Assembly (NCBI GenBank): GCA_903827375.1
Contig: CAIKHZ010000153.1
Coordinates: 1-41,380 of the forward strand
Reading direction: 5' to 3'
Origin: Akkermansiaceae bacterium
GTDB lineage: Bacteria > Verrucomicrobiota > Verrucomicrobiia > Verrucomicrobiales > Akkermansiaceae
Length of the DNA stretch: 41,380 nucleotides
The translations under genes and the position numbers were made by a program. Within the stretch, counting starts at the first letter, position 1. Each line of letters begins with the position of its first letter. The notes under the pieces were generated by a model. The model was given only the letters and a program-made list of their open reading frames with translations. It searched no databases and was not told where the DNA came from. This document shows, piece after piece, positions 25,060-34,099 of the stretch.

Positions 25060-26310
25060 ATGACTACTTCCGCGACATTCCACCAGCATGTTCTTCCGAC
25101 TTACGGGCGCTTTCCGTTGGTAGCCGTGCGCGGCGAGGGCTGCCGCTTGTGGGACGACACACAGCGTTGTTATCTGGATTTTTGCACTGGCATAGCGGTC
25201 TGTTCGCTGGGCCATTGCCATCCGCGTTTGGTGGCGGCGTTGCGCGAGCAGGCCGGCACACTGATGCATGTCTCCAACCTCTACCAGATTCCGCAGCAGG
25301 CCGCCCTGGCCCGGGAAATCAATGAGGAGCACGTTCGCCTTCCCGGCAAAGTCTTCTTCGCCAACTCCGGTGCCGAGGCAAACGACGGCCTGATCAAGGC
25401 CGCCCGCCGCTTCGGCCATCGCCGCCCGCAGCCCGACGGCACGCCGCGCTTTGAGGTGCTCACTTTCCAACAATCGTTCCACGGACGCACCCTCGGTGCG
25501 ATGGCCGCCACCGGCCAAACCAAGATTCAGGAAGGCTTCGATCCTCTGCTTCCGGGCTTCCGGTACCTGCCTTTCAATGATCCTGCTGCCCTGGAAAACG
25601 CGGCGCGTCCAGAGACAGCCGCAGTTTTACTGGAACCGGTTCAGGGTGAGGGGGGGGTCAACGTTGCAACCCCTGAGTTTCTGCGGGCCGTCGCCGCCTT
25701 CTGCCATGCCCATGACCTCCTGTTGTTCTTCGACGAAGTGCAGGCCGGCTTCGGCCGTTGCGGCGAGGCCATGGCTTGGCGCGCAATCGCCCCGGAAATC
25801 CAGCCAGACGGCCTAGCCTGGGCCAAAGGCATGGGCGGCGGCGTGCCCATCGGCGCGTTCTGGCTGAGTGACCGATCGATAGACGCTGCTGGCACGGCGT
25901 TGTCATCATTGTTAGGTCCTGGCTCGCATGGTTCCACCTATGGCGGCAACCCGCTGGTGTGTGCCGCCTCGTTGGCTGTGTTGGAGGAGATCCGCGGTCA
26001 GGACCTCGCCGCCAACGCCCGCCGCCAGGAAGCCCGCATCCGCCAAACCATCGGTTCCTGGAAACTGCCCGTCGTCACCGGCGTGCGCGGCCTCGGCTTG
26101 CTGTTGGGCATCAGTCTGGATCCCGCCCGCATTCCCACCCCCGAGGGCAAAACCCCGGCGCTAGTCGTCGTCAACCGTCTCATGGAAAATGGCTTGCTGG
26201 TGCCGCCAGCCGGACCTAACACCATTCGCCTCCTCCCGCCTCTAAATGTGACTGACGCCGAGATCGACGAGGCGTTGGTCATGGTGCATGACGTCCTGTC
26301 CACTTTTTGA
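25060..26310 (+). CDS. argD: Acetylornithine aminotransferase
   Basis: A 416-residue class-III PLP aminotransferase. ATG 25060 gives TYGRFPLVAVRGEGCRLWD, where family similarity begins; an in-frame ATG at 24928 overlaps the kup stop and is not family-like. Signatures are FANSGAEANDGLIKAARRFG (phosphate-binding loop), HGRTLGAMAATGQ, LLEPVQGEGGVN, LLLFFDEVQAGFGRCG and the Schiff-base Lys256 in AWAKGMGGGVPIGAF, then STYGGNPLVCAASLA. It converts N-acetylglutamate semialdehyde to N-acetylornithine in arginine synthesis and may also act in lysine synthesis. argF begins 7 nt after its stop, a clear operon pair. Confidence 0.94.
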   Translation: MTTSATFHQHVLPTYGRFPLVAVRGEGCRLWDDTQRCYLDFCTGIAVCSLGHCHPRLVAALREQAGTLMHVSNLYQIPQQAALAREINEEHVRLPGKVFFANSGAEANDGLIKAARRFGHRRPQPDGTPRFEVLTFQQSFHGRTLGAMAATGQTKIQEGFDPLLPGFRYLPFNDPAALENAARPETAAVLLEPVQGEGGVNVATPEFLRAVAAFCHAHDLLLFFDEVQAGFGRCGEAMAWRAIAPEIQPDGLAWAKGMGGGVPIGAFWLSDRSIDAAGTALSSLLGPGSHGSTYGGNPLVCAASLAVLEEIRGQDLAANARRQEARIRQTIGSWKLPVVTGVRGLGLLLGISLDPARIPTPEGKTPALVVVNRLMENGLLVPPAGPNTIRLLPPLNVTDAEIDEALVMVHDVLSTF

Positions 26311-26317
26311 CACCCAT

Positions 26318-27223
26318 ATGAACCACCTCCTGTCCATCGAGGCACTTACCGCCGACGATATTCATGGCTTGCTGGCACTGGCTGCAGAGCTCAAATGCAA
26401 ACGCGGGACGCCTGGTGCCCAGCCGCTGACCGGCCAGACGTGGGCGCTCATTTTTACCAAATCCTCCACCCGCACCCGGGTATCGTTCGAGGTGGGCATC
26501 CGCGAACTCGGCGGGTTTCCGATGTTTCTATCTAAAAATGACATTCAGCTCGGCCGCGGCGAACCGATCATGGACACGGCCCGCGTGCTGGGCCGGATGG
26601 TTCACGGTGCCATCATCCGCACCTTCGCCCAACAGGACGTCAGCGACTTCGCCGCCTTTTCCAACATTCCGACCGTCAACGCGCTCACGGATGACGAGCA
26701 TCCGTGCCAGATTCTGGCTGATCTCCTAACAATCAAGGAGGCCCTGGGTGGCTGGGACGGTCGAAAAATCGCCTTTATCGGCGACGGATTTTCCAACATG
26801 ACCCGTTCGTGGATGTGGGCGGCCAAGCATTTGGGATTTGAATTGGTGGTGGCTTCGCCGGCCGCCTGCCTGCCGCCGAGCTCGTTTCTCGCCGCGCTCG
26901 ACGCACCTAACGTCAGTGTGACGCTCGATCCGGCGCTAGCCGCCAAAGGGGCTCACGTCATCAACACAGACGTCTGGCTGTCTATGGGCCAGGAAGATCA
27001 AACCGAGAAAGAGCGCGAATTCACCGGTTTCCAAGTCAATGCCCACCTTTTGTGTCAGGCAGCCCACGGGCATATCGTGTTGCATTGCCTGCCGGCCTAT
27101 CGTGGCAAGGAAATCACCGCTGAAGTGCTGGAACTCCACGCTAACACGATTTTCCAGCAAGCTGAAAACCGCCTCCACGCCCAAAAGGCCGTCCTGACAA
27201 AATTGGTGGAATCCCGCACCTGA
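26318..27223 (+). CDS. argF: Ornithine carbamoyltransferase
   Basis: A 301-residue enzyme forming citrulline from ornithine and carbamoyl phosphate. ATG 26318 lies 7 nt after the argD stop. The carbamoyl-phosphate motif STRTR is at residues 50-54, HPCQ at 128-131, and HCLPAYRGKEIT near the C-terminus carries the catalytic Cys. The ornithine-binding NTDVWLSMGQ segment is present. One segment, FIGDGFSNMTRSWMWAA, replaces the commoner GDGNNVxxS. A related transcarbamylase (for example for N-acetyl- or succinyl-ornithine) therefore cannot be fully excluded, although argD and argG nearby favour the standard reaction. Confidence 0.9.
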   Translation: MNHLLSIEALTADDIHGLLALAAELKCKRGTPGAQPLTGQTWALIFTKSSTRTRVSFEVGIRELGGFPMFLSKNDIQLGRGEPIMDTARVLGRMVHGAIIRTFAQQDVSDFAAFSNIPTVNALTDDEHPCQILADLLTIKEALGGWDGRKIAFIGDGFSNMTRSWMWAAKHLGFELVVASPAACLPPSSFLAALDAPNVSVTLDPALAAKGAHVINTDVWLSMGQEDQTEKEREFTGFQVNAHLLCQAAHGHIVLHCLPAYRGKEITAEVLELHANTIFQQAENRLHAQKAVLTKLVESRT

Positions 27224-27439
27224 TAGACGGCAAAATGGAGACTTAAATTAGCGATGGAGACTCCTCTTGCACATGCGCTTAAAGATTTGAAACGGGCAAT
27301 TCTCAAAATGCGGCCTTGCCAACTCCTTCTACAGGCATACCCTTCGAGCCAACAAACCGCCCATGAATTCAACTCCAATCCCGCTTGTTCCGTTAGAGTT
27401 CTGCGTGCAATATCGGCGTCCCCTCCTGCCAGCAGTCTC

Positions 27440-28813
27440 ATGAGCCGATACGTGTTGGGATTGTGGCTTTGGGCCGGATTTGCGTTGGCTGGATTGGCGT
27501 GGGCTGCGCCTGTCGTTGGTGACAAGGGCTCTGAGGTTGCGCCTGAGGTCGTGCCACGGGCCGTGCCCGTTACGGGTGACGACGACTCTGGCGAGCCTGC
27601 GCGGGGAGTGCAAATCGCCAAGGATTCTGCGGCGCTCTGCTTGACGGCTGCATCGGACAAGGGGTTGCGCGTGCTCATTTTGTCCGACTCGATGGGCATC
27701 GGCGGATTTGCCGGCGAATTGGATGCCTGTTTCCGCGCCTGTCCTGGCGTGGCAGCTGTGCATACGATTGTCGCCTGCGGCACCAATCCGCTGAGCTGGT
27801 TGAAGGCTCCCCCTTACACCAATGCCTCAACCCGTTGCGGGTTTATTCGCATCGAAACAGTCGTCGGCAAGACCAAGCCAGCGACGGAATCGGATTGCTA
27901 CGGCACGCCTAAGGGACACAAACCCGGAGCCCATACCGTGCCAAAAATCGAGGATTTGCTCGAGCGGGTGAAACCGGACATTGTGGTGTTCCAGAACGGC
28001 AATAACTTTTTCGATTTTTTCAGTCAAGGCAGCACCATCAAGGAGGAGACTCACGGCAACCTGATTCGGGCCCATGTCTTACCTCTGGCCCGATGGCTCG
28101 CGGCAAATGCGTCAAGCGTCAAAAAATTCTATTGGGTCGGCCCACCCCAGGCCGGCAACGTGTCTCCCGAAGTCCAGCAATTTGTTTTTGATAGCATCAG
28201 CACCGGGGTGACCAAAATCGGGGTCATGTTGGATAGTCGAAAAATCACCCATTACCCGTATAAGAATCAGGACAAGGACAAGATGCACTTTTTCGGGCAA
28301 GCGGCACTCGATTGGGGCGACGACACCTTCCGCTTGATCGCGCAGGATCTGGGAGCCAATGATATTGAAGCCGCGCAGGTCCTCACCAAGCGCAGCATCG
28401 AGTTTTCGCCGCCGGTTGTGCAGGCCAAGGAGGGGGATGTCCAGCTGCGCCTGCGCTTGAAGGCCGTGACGAAAGTGCCAGAACCGGAAACCTTCGCCCC
28501 CTATGGAGAATTCCTCGTCGGCTACGTGTACGATGTGGTGAAGGTGTTAGATGGTAAGTATGATGAAAAGCAGGTGCTGGTGATGCACCCGGCTTACATC
28601 AAACATATCAAGCAGGACCTGACCCGCTACAAATTGGCCAAGGAGTTCGACTTGAGCTTGGCGGAAATCGAGGAGGACTCGCTGTGGGCGACGGTTCATC
28701 GCCGCGACGACGTCAGCACGCCAGAGCTTTTTCCCTTTATGTTAACCCAAGACATAGGTCGTCATCCTGATAGTCCCGAATGTGGCTGCACTGAGCAAGA
28801 TAACTCCAAATGA
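27440..28813 (+). CDS. Periplasmic SGNH-hydrolase-like protein with C-terminal beta module (cassette gene 1)
   Basis: A 457-residue exported protein. ATG 27440 was chosen because it opens a classical signal peptide (YVLGLWLWAGFALAGLAWA, cleavage after AWA); the open frame back to 27254 has no such feature. The SGNH catalytic set is visible: block I Asp83-Ser84 (LILSDSMG), a block III-like QNGNNFF and block V Asp280-x-x-His283 (DKMHFF). After about residue 305 a second domain begins (APYGEFLVGYVYDVVKVLDG and KQVLVMHPAYIKHIKQDL) that resembles the C-terminus of cassette gene 4. It overlaps the next gene by 4 nt (ATGA). Likely role: O-acetyl transfer to, or removal from, an exported glycan. The gap 27224-27439 after argF shows no gene. 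Confidence 0.75.
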   Translation: MSRYVLGLWLWAGFALAGLAWAAPVVGDKGSEVAPEVVPRAVPVTGDDDSGEPARGVQIAKDSAALCLTAASDKGLRVLILSDSMGIGGFAGELDACFRACPGVAAVHTIVACGTNPLSWLKAPPYTNASTRCGFIRIETVVGKTKPATESDCYGTPKGHKPGAHTVPKIEDLLERVKPDIVVFQNGNNFFDFFSQGSTIKEETHGNLIRAHVLPLARWLAANASSVKKFYWVGPPQAGNVSPEVQQFVFDSISTGVTKIGVMLDSRKITHYPYKNQDKDKMHFFGQAALDWGDDTFRLIAQDLGANDIEAAQVLTKRSIEFSPPVVQAKEGDVQLRLRLKAVTKVPEPETFAPYGEFLVGYVYDVVKVLDGKYDEKQVLVMHPAYIKHIKQDLTRYKLAKEFDLSLAEIEEDSLWATVHRRDDVSTPELFPFMLTQDIGRHPDSPECGCTEQDNSK

Positions 28814-29730
28814 ACGTCCTGCCTGGATCTAGCAACCAACTTTCACTTGTCCTGCCGCTGTTGCTAACAGCGTTGTGTGCCAGTTGCGCATCGCCTGACA
28901 CCTTGGCACCGAGCCAAAGCGTGCCGCCGACCCGTGCTGATCGCGGCGCTACCGCGTACCATCCGCCTGCGGTGGCTCAGGGCCAGCAGGCCACATCGTT
29001 TTCTGGAGGCAGCAGTGCTTCTACCTTCAGGGCGATCTCCTCCAATTCGTTAGGTCCCACCTCCAAGGTATTGATGATCGGTGACTCTCTGACGGTGGGG
29101 CCATTTGGCGATCTGATTGAGGCATGGCTGCTGCAAAACCTCGGGCCCAATCGGGTGGCCATTTACGGATCATGCGGATCCTCGCCAGAGCAATGGCTCG
29201 CTTCACACAAGAATTTTGTCTCGCCCTGTGGTTACCGAGAGACGACCTCGATGTCGCATATCACCCATGAATCCGGGCGTGGCCACCGGTCCAACGCGAT
29301 TAGCACCCCGAAGATCGAGACGTTGATGGCAAGATACCGCCCTCAGATTGTTATCGTGCAACTCGGCACCAATCATTTTGACACAGTGCTCAGGGAGGGC
29401 AAGCGCTCATTGCCGCAGCTGGCGGAGATCTATGAGGCGTTCGCCAACGCCGTGTACGGCCCCGGCAGTTCGACGCGCATGGTCATCTGGATTGCTCCGC
29501 CGGATTCCTCGAAATTCCCCAAATGGGTTCAGGATGAAGTTGAGTATTTGATCAGCAGCACCAACAAGAAGCGCGGATTCTATACCTTTCAATCCCGGAA
29601 ATTCACACACTATACGCCTGCCTGCGGCTCGGATGGCGTCCACTACAACACTGCCGCGGCAAGCGCGTGGGCAGCCCCCGTCATCCGCATGTTGGATTCA
29701 GCCTTCACCAAACATCGGGTAAAGAATTGA
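28810..29730 (+). CDS. SGNH-family putative lipoprotein (cassette gene 2)
   Basis: A 306-residue protein translationally coupled to the previous gene (ATGA overlap). The N-terminus (LSLVLPLLLTALCASCASPD) is a signal peptide with a degenerate lipobox at Cys26 (CASC, with Leu at -4 rather than -3), so lipidation is probable but not certain. After a Ser/Pro-rich linker the SGNH fold has block I Asp92-Ser93 (LMIGDSLTVG), GSCGSS in the block II position, block III IVQLGTNHFD and block V Asp275-x-x-His278 (SDGVHYN). All catalytic residues are present, so an active esterase or acetyltransferase is expected. The MBOAT gene follows after 12 nt. Confidence 0.75.
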   Translation: MNVLPGSSNQLSLVLPLLLTALCASCASPDTLAPSQSVPPTRADRGATAYHPPAVAQGQQATSFSGGSSASTFRAISSNSLGPTSKVLMIGDSLTVGPFGDLIEAWLLQNLGPNRVAIYGSCGSSPEQWLASHKNFVSPCGYRETTSMSHITHESGRGHRSNAISTPKIETLMARYRPQIVIVQLGTNHFDTVLREGKRSLPQLAEIYEAFANAVYGPGSSTRMVIWIAPPDSSKFPKWVQDEVEYLISSTNKKRGFYTFQSRKFTHYTPACGSDGVHYNTAAASAWAAPVIRMLDSAFTKHRVKN

Positions 29731-29742
29731 GGGGTTTGATCG

Positions 29743-31191
29743 ATGGTCTTTAGTTCTCATATCTTCCTGTTTGTCTTTCTGCCGCTGGTCCTGTTGACCT
29801 ATTACGCATGTCCACGTGGCGGGCGTTCGGTGTTGCTGACGGTTTTCAGCTATGCTTTTTACGGCTGGGCCAATCCCTTGTTTGTGGTGTTGATGCTCAC
29901 TTCTACCGCCATTGATTTTTTCGCCGGCCGAGCCATTGCACGCGGCGACCCGCGCAACTGCGGTGGCGAGTATTTCACGCTGGTGGAGGGTGGTCCGCGC
30001 AGCCGCGGACAGTTGCTCGCCTTGGTTGTGAGCATGACGAGCAACCTGACGATGCTTGGGTTTTTCAAGTACTTTGATTTCGGTGCGGAGTATTTCGCTC
30101 GAGCATTCGTGGCGCTCGGTTGGGCCGGAACAGGCCAGGTGCATTTCCTTCACGTAGTGCTGCCTCTGGGCATCAGTTTCTACACGTTCCAGTCGATGAG
30201 TTATGCCATCGATGTTTACCGTGGCCATGCGAAACCCCTGCGCAGCTTTCTGGATTTTGCCTGCTTTATCTCGCTATTCCCGCAGTTGGTCGCCGGGCCT
30301 ATCAACCGCTACCAGGACGTCGCCGACCAATTGCTCTACCGCACCCATACACTCGCCAAGTTCGCCCGCGGCGTGGCCTTTTTCTCACTCGGCATGGGCA
30401 AAAAGGTCTTGCTCGCCAATCCCTGTGGCCGCATCGCCGACACCGCTTTCGATAGCGGCACTCTCAGCACACTGGACTCTTGGACTGGCATGTTCGCCTA
30501 CACCTTCCAAATTTACTTTGATTTCAGCGGTTATTCGGACATGGCGGTGGGTTTGGGCCTAATGTTAGGCTTTGTGTTCATCAAGAATTTTGACTCGCCG
30601 TATCGCTCCATGAGTTTAACGGATTTCTGGCAGCGCTGGCACATCAGTCTTTCGACGTGGCTGCGCGATTACCTGTATATCCCTCTCGGAGGCAACCGCA
30701 AGGGCGACGGTCGCACCTATGTCAACCTGATCGTCGTCATGCTCTTGGGCGGCCTCTGGCACGGCGCCAGTTGGAACTTTGTCATCTGGGGCGGCGCACA
30801 CGGCACCTGGTTGGCACTCGAACGGCTGTGGACGCGCCACTGCCAATTCAGGCCTCCCGCCTGGCTGCAATGCCCGCTGACATTTGTAGGTGTTTCGTTG
30901 TTATGGATTCCATTCCGCGCGGCGGACCTGCCGAGCACCTTGCGTTATTTCGCCAGCCTGTGGCCGGGCCACGGACCGGATCTGTCACTGGTGAGCGCGG
31001 CCACCCGCACGCCTTATCTCATGATCAGCCTGACACTTGCCGGAGGGATTGCGTTTTTCGGGATCCAGTCATGGTATTTTACCCGTCAACTGCAACCGTG
31101 GAAGCTTGGCCTGTTGTTAGCTCTGTTGCTGTTCGGAACCGTGACGCTTTCTAGCCAAAGTTACAATCCTTTCATCTACTTCATTTTCTAA
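29743..31191 (+). CDS. MBOAT-family polysaccharide O-acyltransferase, AlgI-like (cassette gene 3)
   Basis: A 482-residue polytopic membrane protein from ATG 29743. The start VFSSHIFLFVFLPLVLLTYY is typical of AlgI. Core motifs are LPLGISFYTFQSMSYAIDVY, LFPQLVAGPINRYQD, YFDFSGYSDMAVGLGLMLGF, SLTDFWQRWHISLSTWLRDY, YIPLGGNRKG and the MBOAT active site LLGGLWHGASWNF with His340. AlgI-type proteins move acetyl groups across the inner membrane for transfer to exported polymers by AlgJ/AlgX-type partners. Such partners are encoded on both sides. No alginate or cellulose synthase gene is in the window, so the acceptor is unknown. Confidence 0.93.
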   Translation: MVFSSHIFLFVFLPLVLLTYYACPRGGRSVLLTVFSYAFYGWANPLFVVLMLTSTAIDFFAGRAIARGDPRNCGGEYFTLVEGGPRSRGQLLALVVSMTSNLTMLGFFKYFDFGAEYFARAFVALGWAGTGQVHFLHVVLPLGISFYTFQSMSYAIDVYRGHAKPLRSFLDFACFISLFPQLVAGPINRYQDVADQLLYRTHTLAKFARGVAFFSLGMGKKVLLANPCGRIADTAFDSGTLSTLDSWTGMFAYTFQIYFDFSGYSDMAVGLGLMLGFVFIKNFDSPYRSMSLTDFWQRWHISLSTWLRDYLYIPLGGNRKGDGRTYVNLIVVMLLGGLWHGASWNFVIWGGAHGTWLALERLWTRHCQFRPPAWLQCPLTFVGVSLLWIPFRAADLPSTLRYFASLWPGHGPDLSLVSAATRTPYLMISLTLAGGIAFFGIQSWYFTRQLQPWKLGLLLALLLFGTVTLSSQSYNPFIYFIF

Positions 31192-31194
31192 CTC

Positions 31195-32931
31195 ATGGAT
31201 CCTCTTCGCTCTGCGCCTGACGCTGCCAATCCGTCACCGATGATCGGGCGCGGTGAGCGCATGGCAATGGAGGAAATCGGCCGCACGGAGATTCGGAAGG
31301 TGCATGCGGTGGTGTTCGTCGGGCTGTTTCTCGCCTTTTTGTACGGGGTGTTGCTGTGGGACCTTCCCGTCCTGCGAACCTTGCCGGGCATTGCCGGAGG
31401 AAAAGCCGCCACTGTGGCAAACGCAACGCAGGGGAAGGGGATCCGCGTCGCGTCGGTGATCCCCCACTGGCTCAATCCTCTCTTTGCCGAGAACCGCAAA
31501 GTTCTCGATTGGATCAAGGGCACCGAGCGTCAGGTGGATGAGCGCTCGCCCTTCGTCCGGGCAACCCAGCCCGGCGTGCAGAGTTTATTGGTGGCTTGTG
31601 GTGAGGGCGGCACCGACGTGCTGGCCGGCAAGGATGGCTGGCTGTTCTATCGGCCAAGCCTGCGCTTTATGACCCGCCCGGCCGAGGATCTAATCAAGGA
31701 TGAAGCGCTGTCAGCGCGCGCCAATCCGGCCAAGGCTGCAGGCTACCGTGCGTCGCTGGTACCGATCACCCGGTTTGCGGCGGCCCTGCGCGAGCGTGGA
31801 ATTTCCTTGGTGTTAGTACCGCTCTGGCCAAAGCAGAGCATCCAACCGGAGAATCTGGGAGGCCCGGCTTATCGCTCATCGGAGGGCTTGAAACCCGATG
31901 GCTTCACTGCGTGGCGCGCTGCCGTGGAGCAGGCCGGGGTCAGGGTTTTCGATCCGGCTCCCTCACTGATGGCTGCCAAGTCGGCTAACCGCGGCATCGC
32001 CTATCTCAAAACCGATAGCCACTGGACTCCCGCGGCCATGCAGACATGTGCGGCCGACCTTGCCGGCTATCTAACAGCCCAAGGGTTGGCCACCCGTGGC
32101 ACCACGCAAGCGACGCTGGTGCCTAGCACGGTCACCAACCAAGGCGACCTAGCCCGCATGCTCCAGTTGCCGGCCGGGTCCCGTTATTTTCCTGCGGAAC
32201 CGATCGAGATAGCGGAGGTGCGCGGTGCCAAGGGCATCCGCTGGCTGACAAGCCGCGCGTCCTCGATATTATTGTTAGGTGATAGTTTCAGCAACATTTT
32301 CAGTCTCGCCAGCATGGGCTGGGGGCAGGACGCGGGATTCGCCGAGCACCTCGCTGCCCAACTCGGCAGGCCGGTGGACGCGATCCTGCGCAATGGTGAT
32401 GGAGAGTCGGCCACGCGCGGTTTGTTGGCTCGCGAGTTAGCCTCCGGCAAGGACCGCCTCGTCGGCAAGCAAGTGGTGGTCTGGGAATTCTCGGCAACTC
32501 AAATCACCGAGGGCCGATGGCTCGACTTTGATTATGATCTTGGCACACCTCAGCCATCTGACGGACTCTATCTGGACCTCGCCGACGAGGAGTCCCGCCA
32601 AGTGACTGCCACCATCACCGAGATGGGAATCGTGCCACACCCGAGCGCCACGGTGTACAAGGAGTACGTTGGCTATTTTGTGTTAGATGACATGACGACA
32701 CTGGCTGGACCCGCACTCAGCGGCCGCAAGTCGCTCGTCTATGGTTTGGTCATGAAGGACCATGTATGGACGGCCGCTGCAAACCTGCGGCCTGGCCAAC
32801 GGATTCGGGCGGACCTGCGCTCGTGGAGTTCAGCGGAGGAGGAGTTCGGACGTCACCAGCGTTGCGAGCCACCCGGCGACCTGATCATGGAACCCGTCAA
32901 CTGGCTTGCAGATTTTTCGATTGAAGACTGA
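31195..32931 (+). CDS. Membrane-anchored AlgJ/AlgX-like O-acetyltransferase (cassette gene 4)
   Basis: A 578-residue protein starting 3 nt after the MBOAT stop. One membrane anchor (HAVVFVGLFLAFLYGVLLW, about residues 37-55) precedes the extracytoplasmic part. The AlgX/AlgJ SGNH-like domain shows DGWLFYRPSLRF, LVLVPLWPKQSIQPE, the Asp274-x-His276 pair (LKTDSHWTPAAM) and nucleophile Ser364 (LLLGDSFSNIF). After about residue 455 a C-terminal beta module follows (LYLDLADEESRQVTATITEM, YKEYVGYFVLDDMTTLAG, then LVYGLVMKDHVWTAAANLRP) that resembles the end of cassette gene 1. It is probably the periplasmic partner accepting acetyl groups from the MBOAT protein. Confidence 0.83.
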   Translation: MDPLRSAPDAANPSPMIGRGERMAMEEIGRTEIRKVHAVVFVGLFLAFLYGVLLWDLPVLRTLPGIAGGKAATVANATQGKGIRVASVIPHWLNPLFAENRKVLDWIKGTERQVDERSPFVRATQPGVQSLLVACGEGGTDVLAGKDGWLFYRPSLRFMTRPAEDLIKDEALSARANPAKAAGYRASLVPITRFAAALRERGISLVLVPLWPKQSIQPENLGGPAYRSSEGLKPDGFTAWRAAVEQAGVRVFDPAPSLMAAKSANRGIAYLKTDSHWTPAAMQTCAADLAGYLTAQGLATRGTTQATLVPSTVTNQGDLARMLQLPAGSRYFPAEPIEIAEVRGAKGIRWLTSRASSILLLGDSFSNIFSLASMGWGQDAGFAEHLAAQLGRPVDAILRNGDGESATRGLLARELASGKDRLVGKQVVVWEFSATQITEGRWLDFDYDLGTPQPSDGLYLDLADEESRQVTATITEMGIVPHPSATVYKEYVGYFVLDDMTTLAGPALSGRKSLVYGLVMKDHVWTAAANLRPGQRIRADLRSWSSAEEEFGRHQRCEPPGDLIMEPVNWLADFSIED

Positions 32932-32954
32932 ACTACCACCCGTAGTTACCGCTG

Positions 32955-34001
32955 ATGAATCTATTCAAGCCTATCAACACCACCGCCACCCAACCGGCAG
33001 GACGCCGCGTTTTTTTGTTAGCTTCGTTGCTCCTCGCTTTATTGCCGACGCTACAGGCCCAGAATGTGGCCACAGCCCTGCCCGCCTTACCTGCCATCCC
33101 GGATGCCGCCGCGCGTGCTGTTAGCGGCCGTGACGGTTGGTTTTTCCTGCCTGCCGAACTCCGGCACCTGGCGACAGCGGCGAAGGCCCCGGCCCTAACC
33201 GGTGAGAACGATCCGTTGCCTGCCATTCTCGATTTCAACAAATCCCTGGCTGCCAAGGGCATCCACCTGGTGCTTCTGCCGGTGCCGGAGAAGTCCCTGA
33301 TCCGCGCCGATCAATTGTTTCCACCTGCCGACGTGGCCGCTGCTGCGGGATATGCCAAGGCCAGCGGCAGGTTTATCGAGGCACTCGGGAAACAGGGTGT
33401 CGATGTCATGGATGTCGGCCCCGCTCTAACCGCCGAAGCCGCCCGCTCCGCCACCGGCGGCGATCCGGTTTATTGCAAGACCGATTCGCATTTCACACCG
33501 CACACCACCGCCGTGTTGGCCCGCGCCATCGCCGCGCACCTCCGCGAGGTGGCACCAACGGCTGTTAGCAAGATCGCCGCCTCGCCCGTTGTCGGTCCGG
33601 AAACCAAGATTGCCATTCAGGGCGATTTGGCCCCGACCGGTACCAGCGAGGAGCTTGCCTTCCAAGGCGTGCTGAAAACTGCCGGTGCCACCGAGCCTCC
33701 CGCATCAGATCCCGCATCGCCGGTTCTTTTGTTAGGTGATAGCCACTGCCTCATCTTCCACTCCGGCGGCGACATGCTGGCCAAGGGGGGCGGCTTGGCT
33801 GACCACCTTGGCGTTGAGTTGGGCAGCGTCCCCGAGGTGATGGCTGTGCGCGGCAGCGGTGCCACCGCCGCTCGCGTCAATCTTTACCGCAAGGCCCGCA
33901 AGGAGCCAGCGTACCTTGCCAAAAAGAAGGTGATCATCTGGTGTTTCGCCGCCCGCGAATTCACCCAGAGCGATGGTTGGAAAATCGTGCCCATGCCCTG
34001 A
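32955..34001 (+). CDS. Second AlgJ/AlgX-like secreted protein (cassette gene 5)
   Basis: A 348-residue protein from ATG 32955, 23 nt after the previous gene, with a signal peptide (RRVFLLASLLLALLPTLQAQ). The AlgJ-like signatures recur: SGRDGWFFLPAELRHL, LVLLPVPEKSLIRAD, Asp177-x-His179 (YCKTDSHFTPH) and Ser263 (LLLGDSHCLIF). It lacks the C-terminal module of gene 4, so the two are not a simple tandem copy. Both keep the catalytic residues, which suggests two acetyl-transfer steps or two acceptors, comparable to the AlgJ/AlgX pair of alginate systems. The cassette ends here; 98 bp separate it from the RidA gene. Confidence 0.82.
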   Translation: MNLFKPINTTATQPAGRRVFLLASLLLALLPTLQAQNVATALPALPAIPDAAARAVSGRDGWFFLPAELRHLATAAKAPALTGENDPLPAILDFNKSLAAKGIHLVLLPVPEKSLIRADQLFPPADVAAAAGYAKASGRFIEALGKQGVDVMDVGPALTAEAARSATGGDPVYCKTDSHFTPHTTAVLARAIAAHLREVAPTAVSKIAASPVVGPETKIAIQGDLAPTGTSEELAFQGVLKTAGATEPPASDPASPVLLLGDSHCLIFHSGGDMLAKGGGLADHLGVELGSVPEVMAVRGSGATAARVNLYRKARKEPAYLAKKKVIIWCFAAREFTQSDGWKIVPMP

Positions 34002-34099
34002 GGCTTGTCCATGCCGTGAGGCGCGTGGCTAATACCCTGCATGTAGCGCTCATTGATCTTGACTTTTGCGGTGTCTGGTTGTCAGGTTCGGCCACATCC

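Noticed and set aside
31195..34001. Cassette genes 4 and 5 as a recent tandem duplication
   Set aside because: They share motifs but differ in length, anchoring and the presence of a C-terminal module, so they are separate family members rather than a recent copy.
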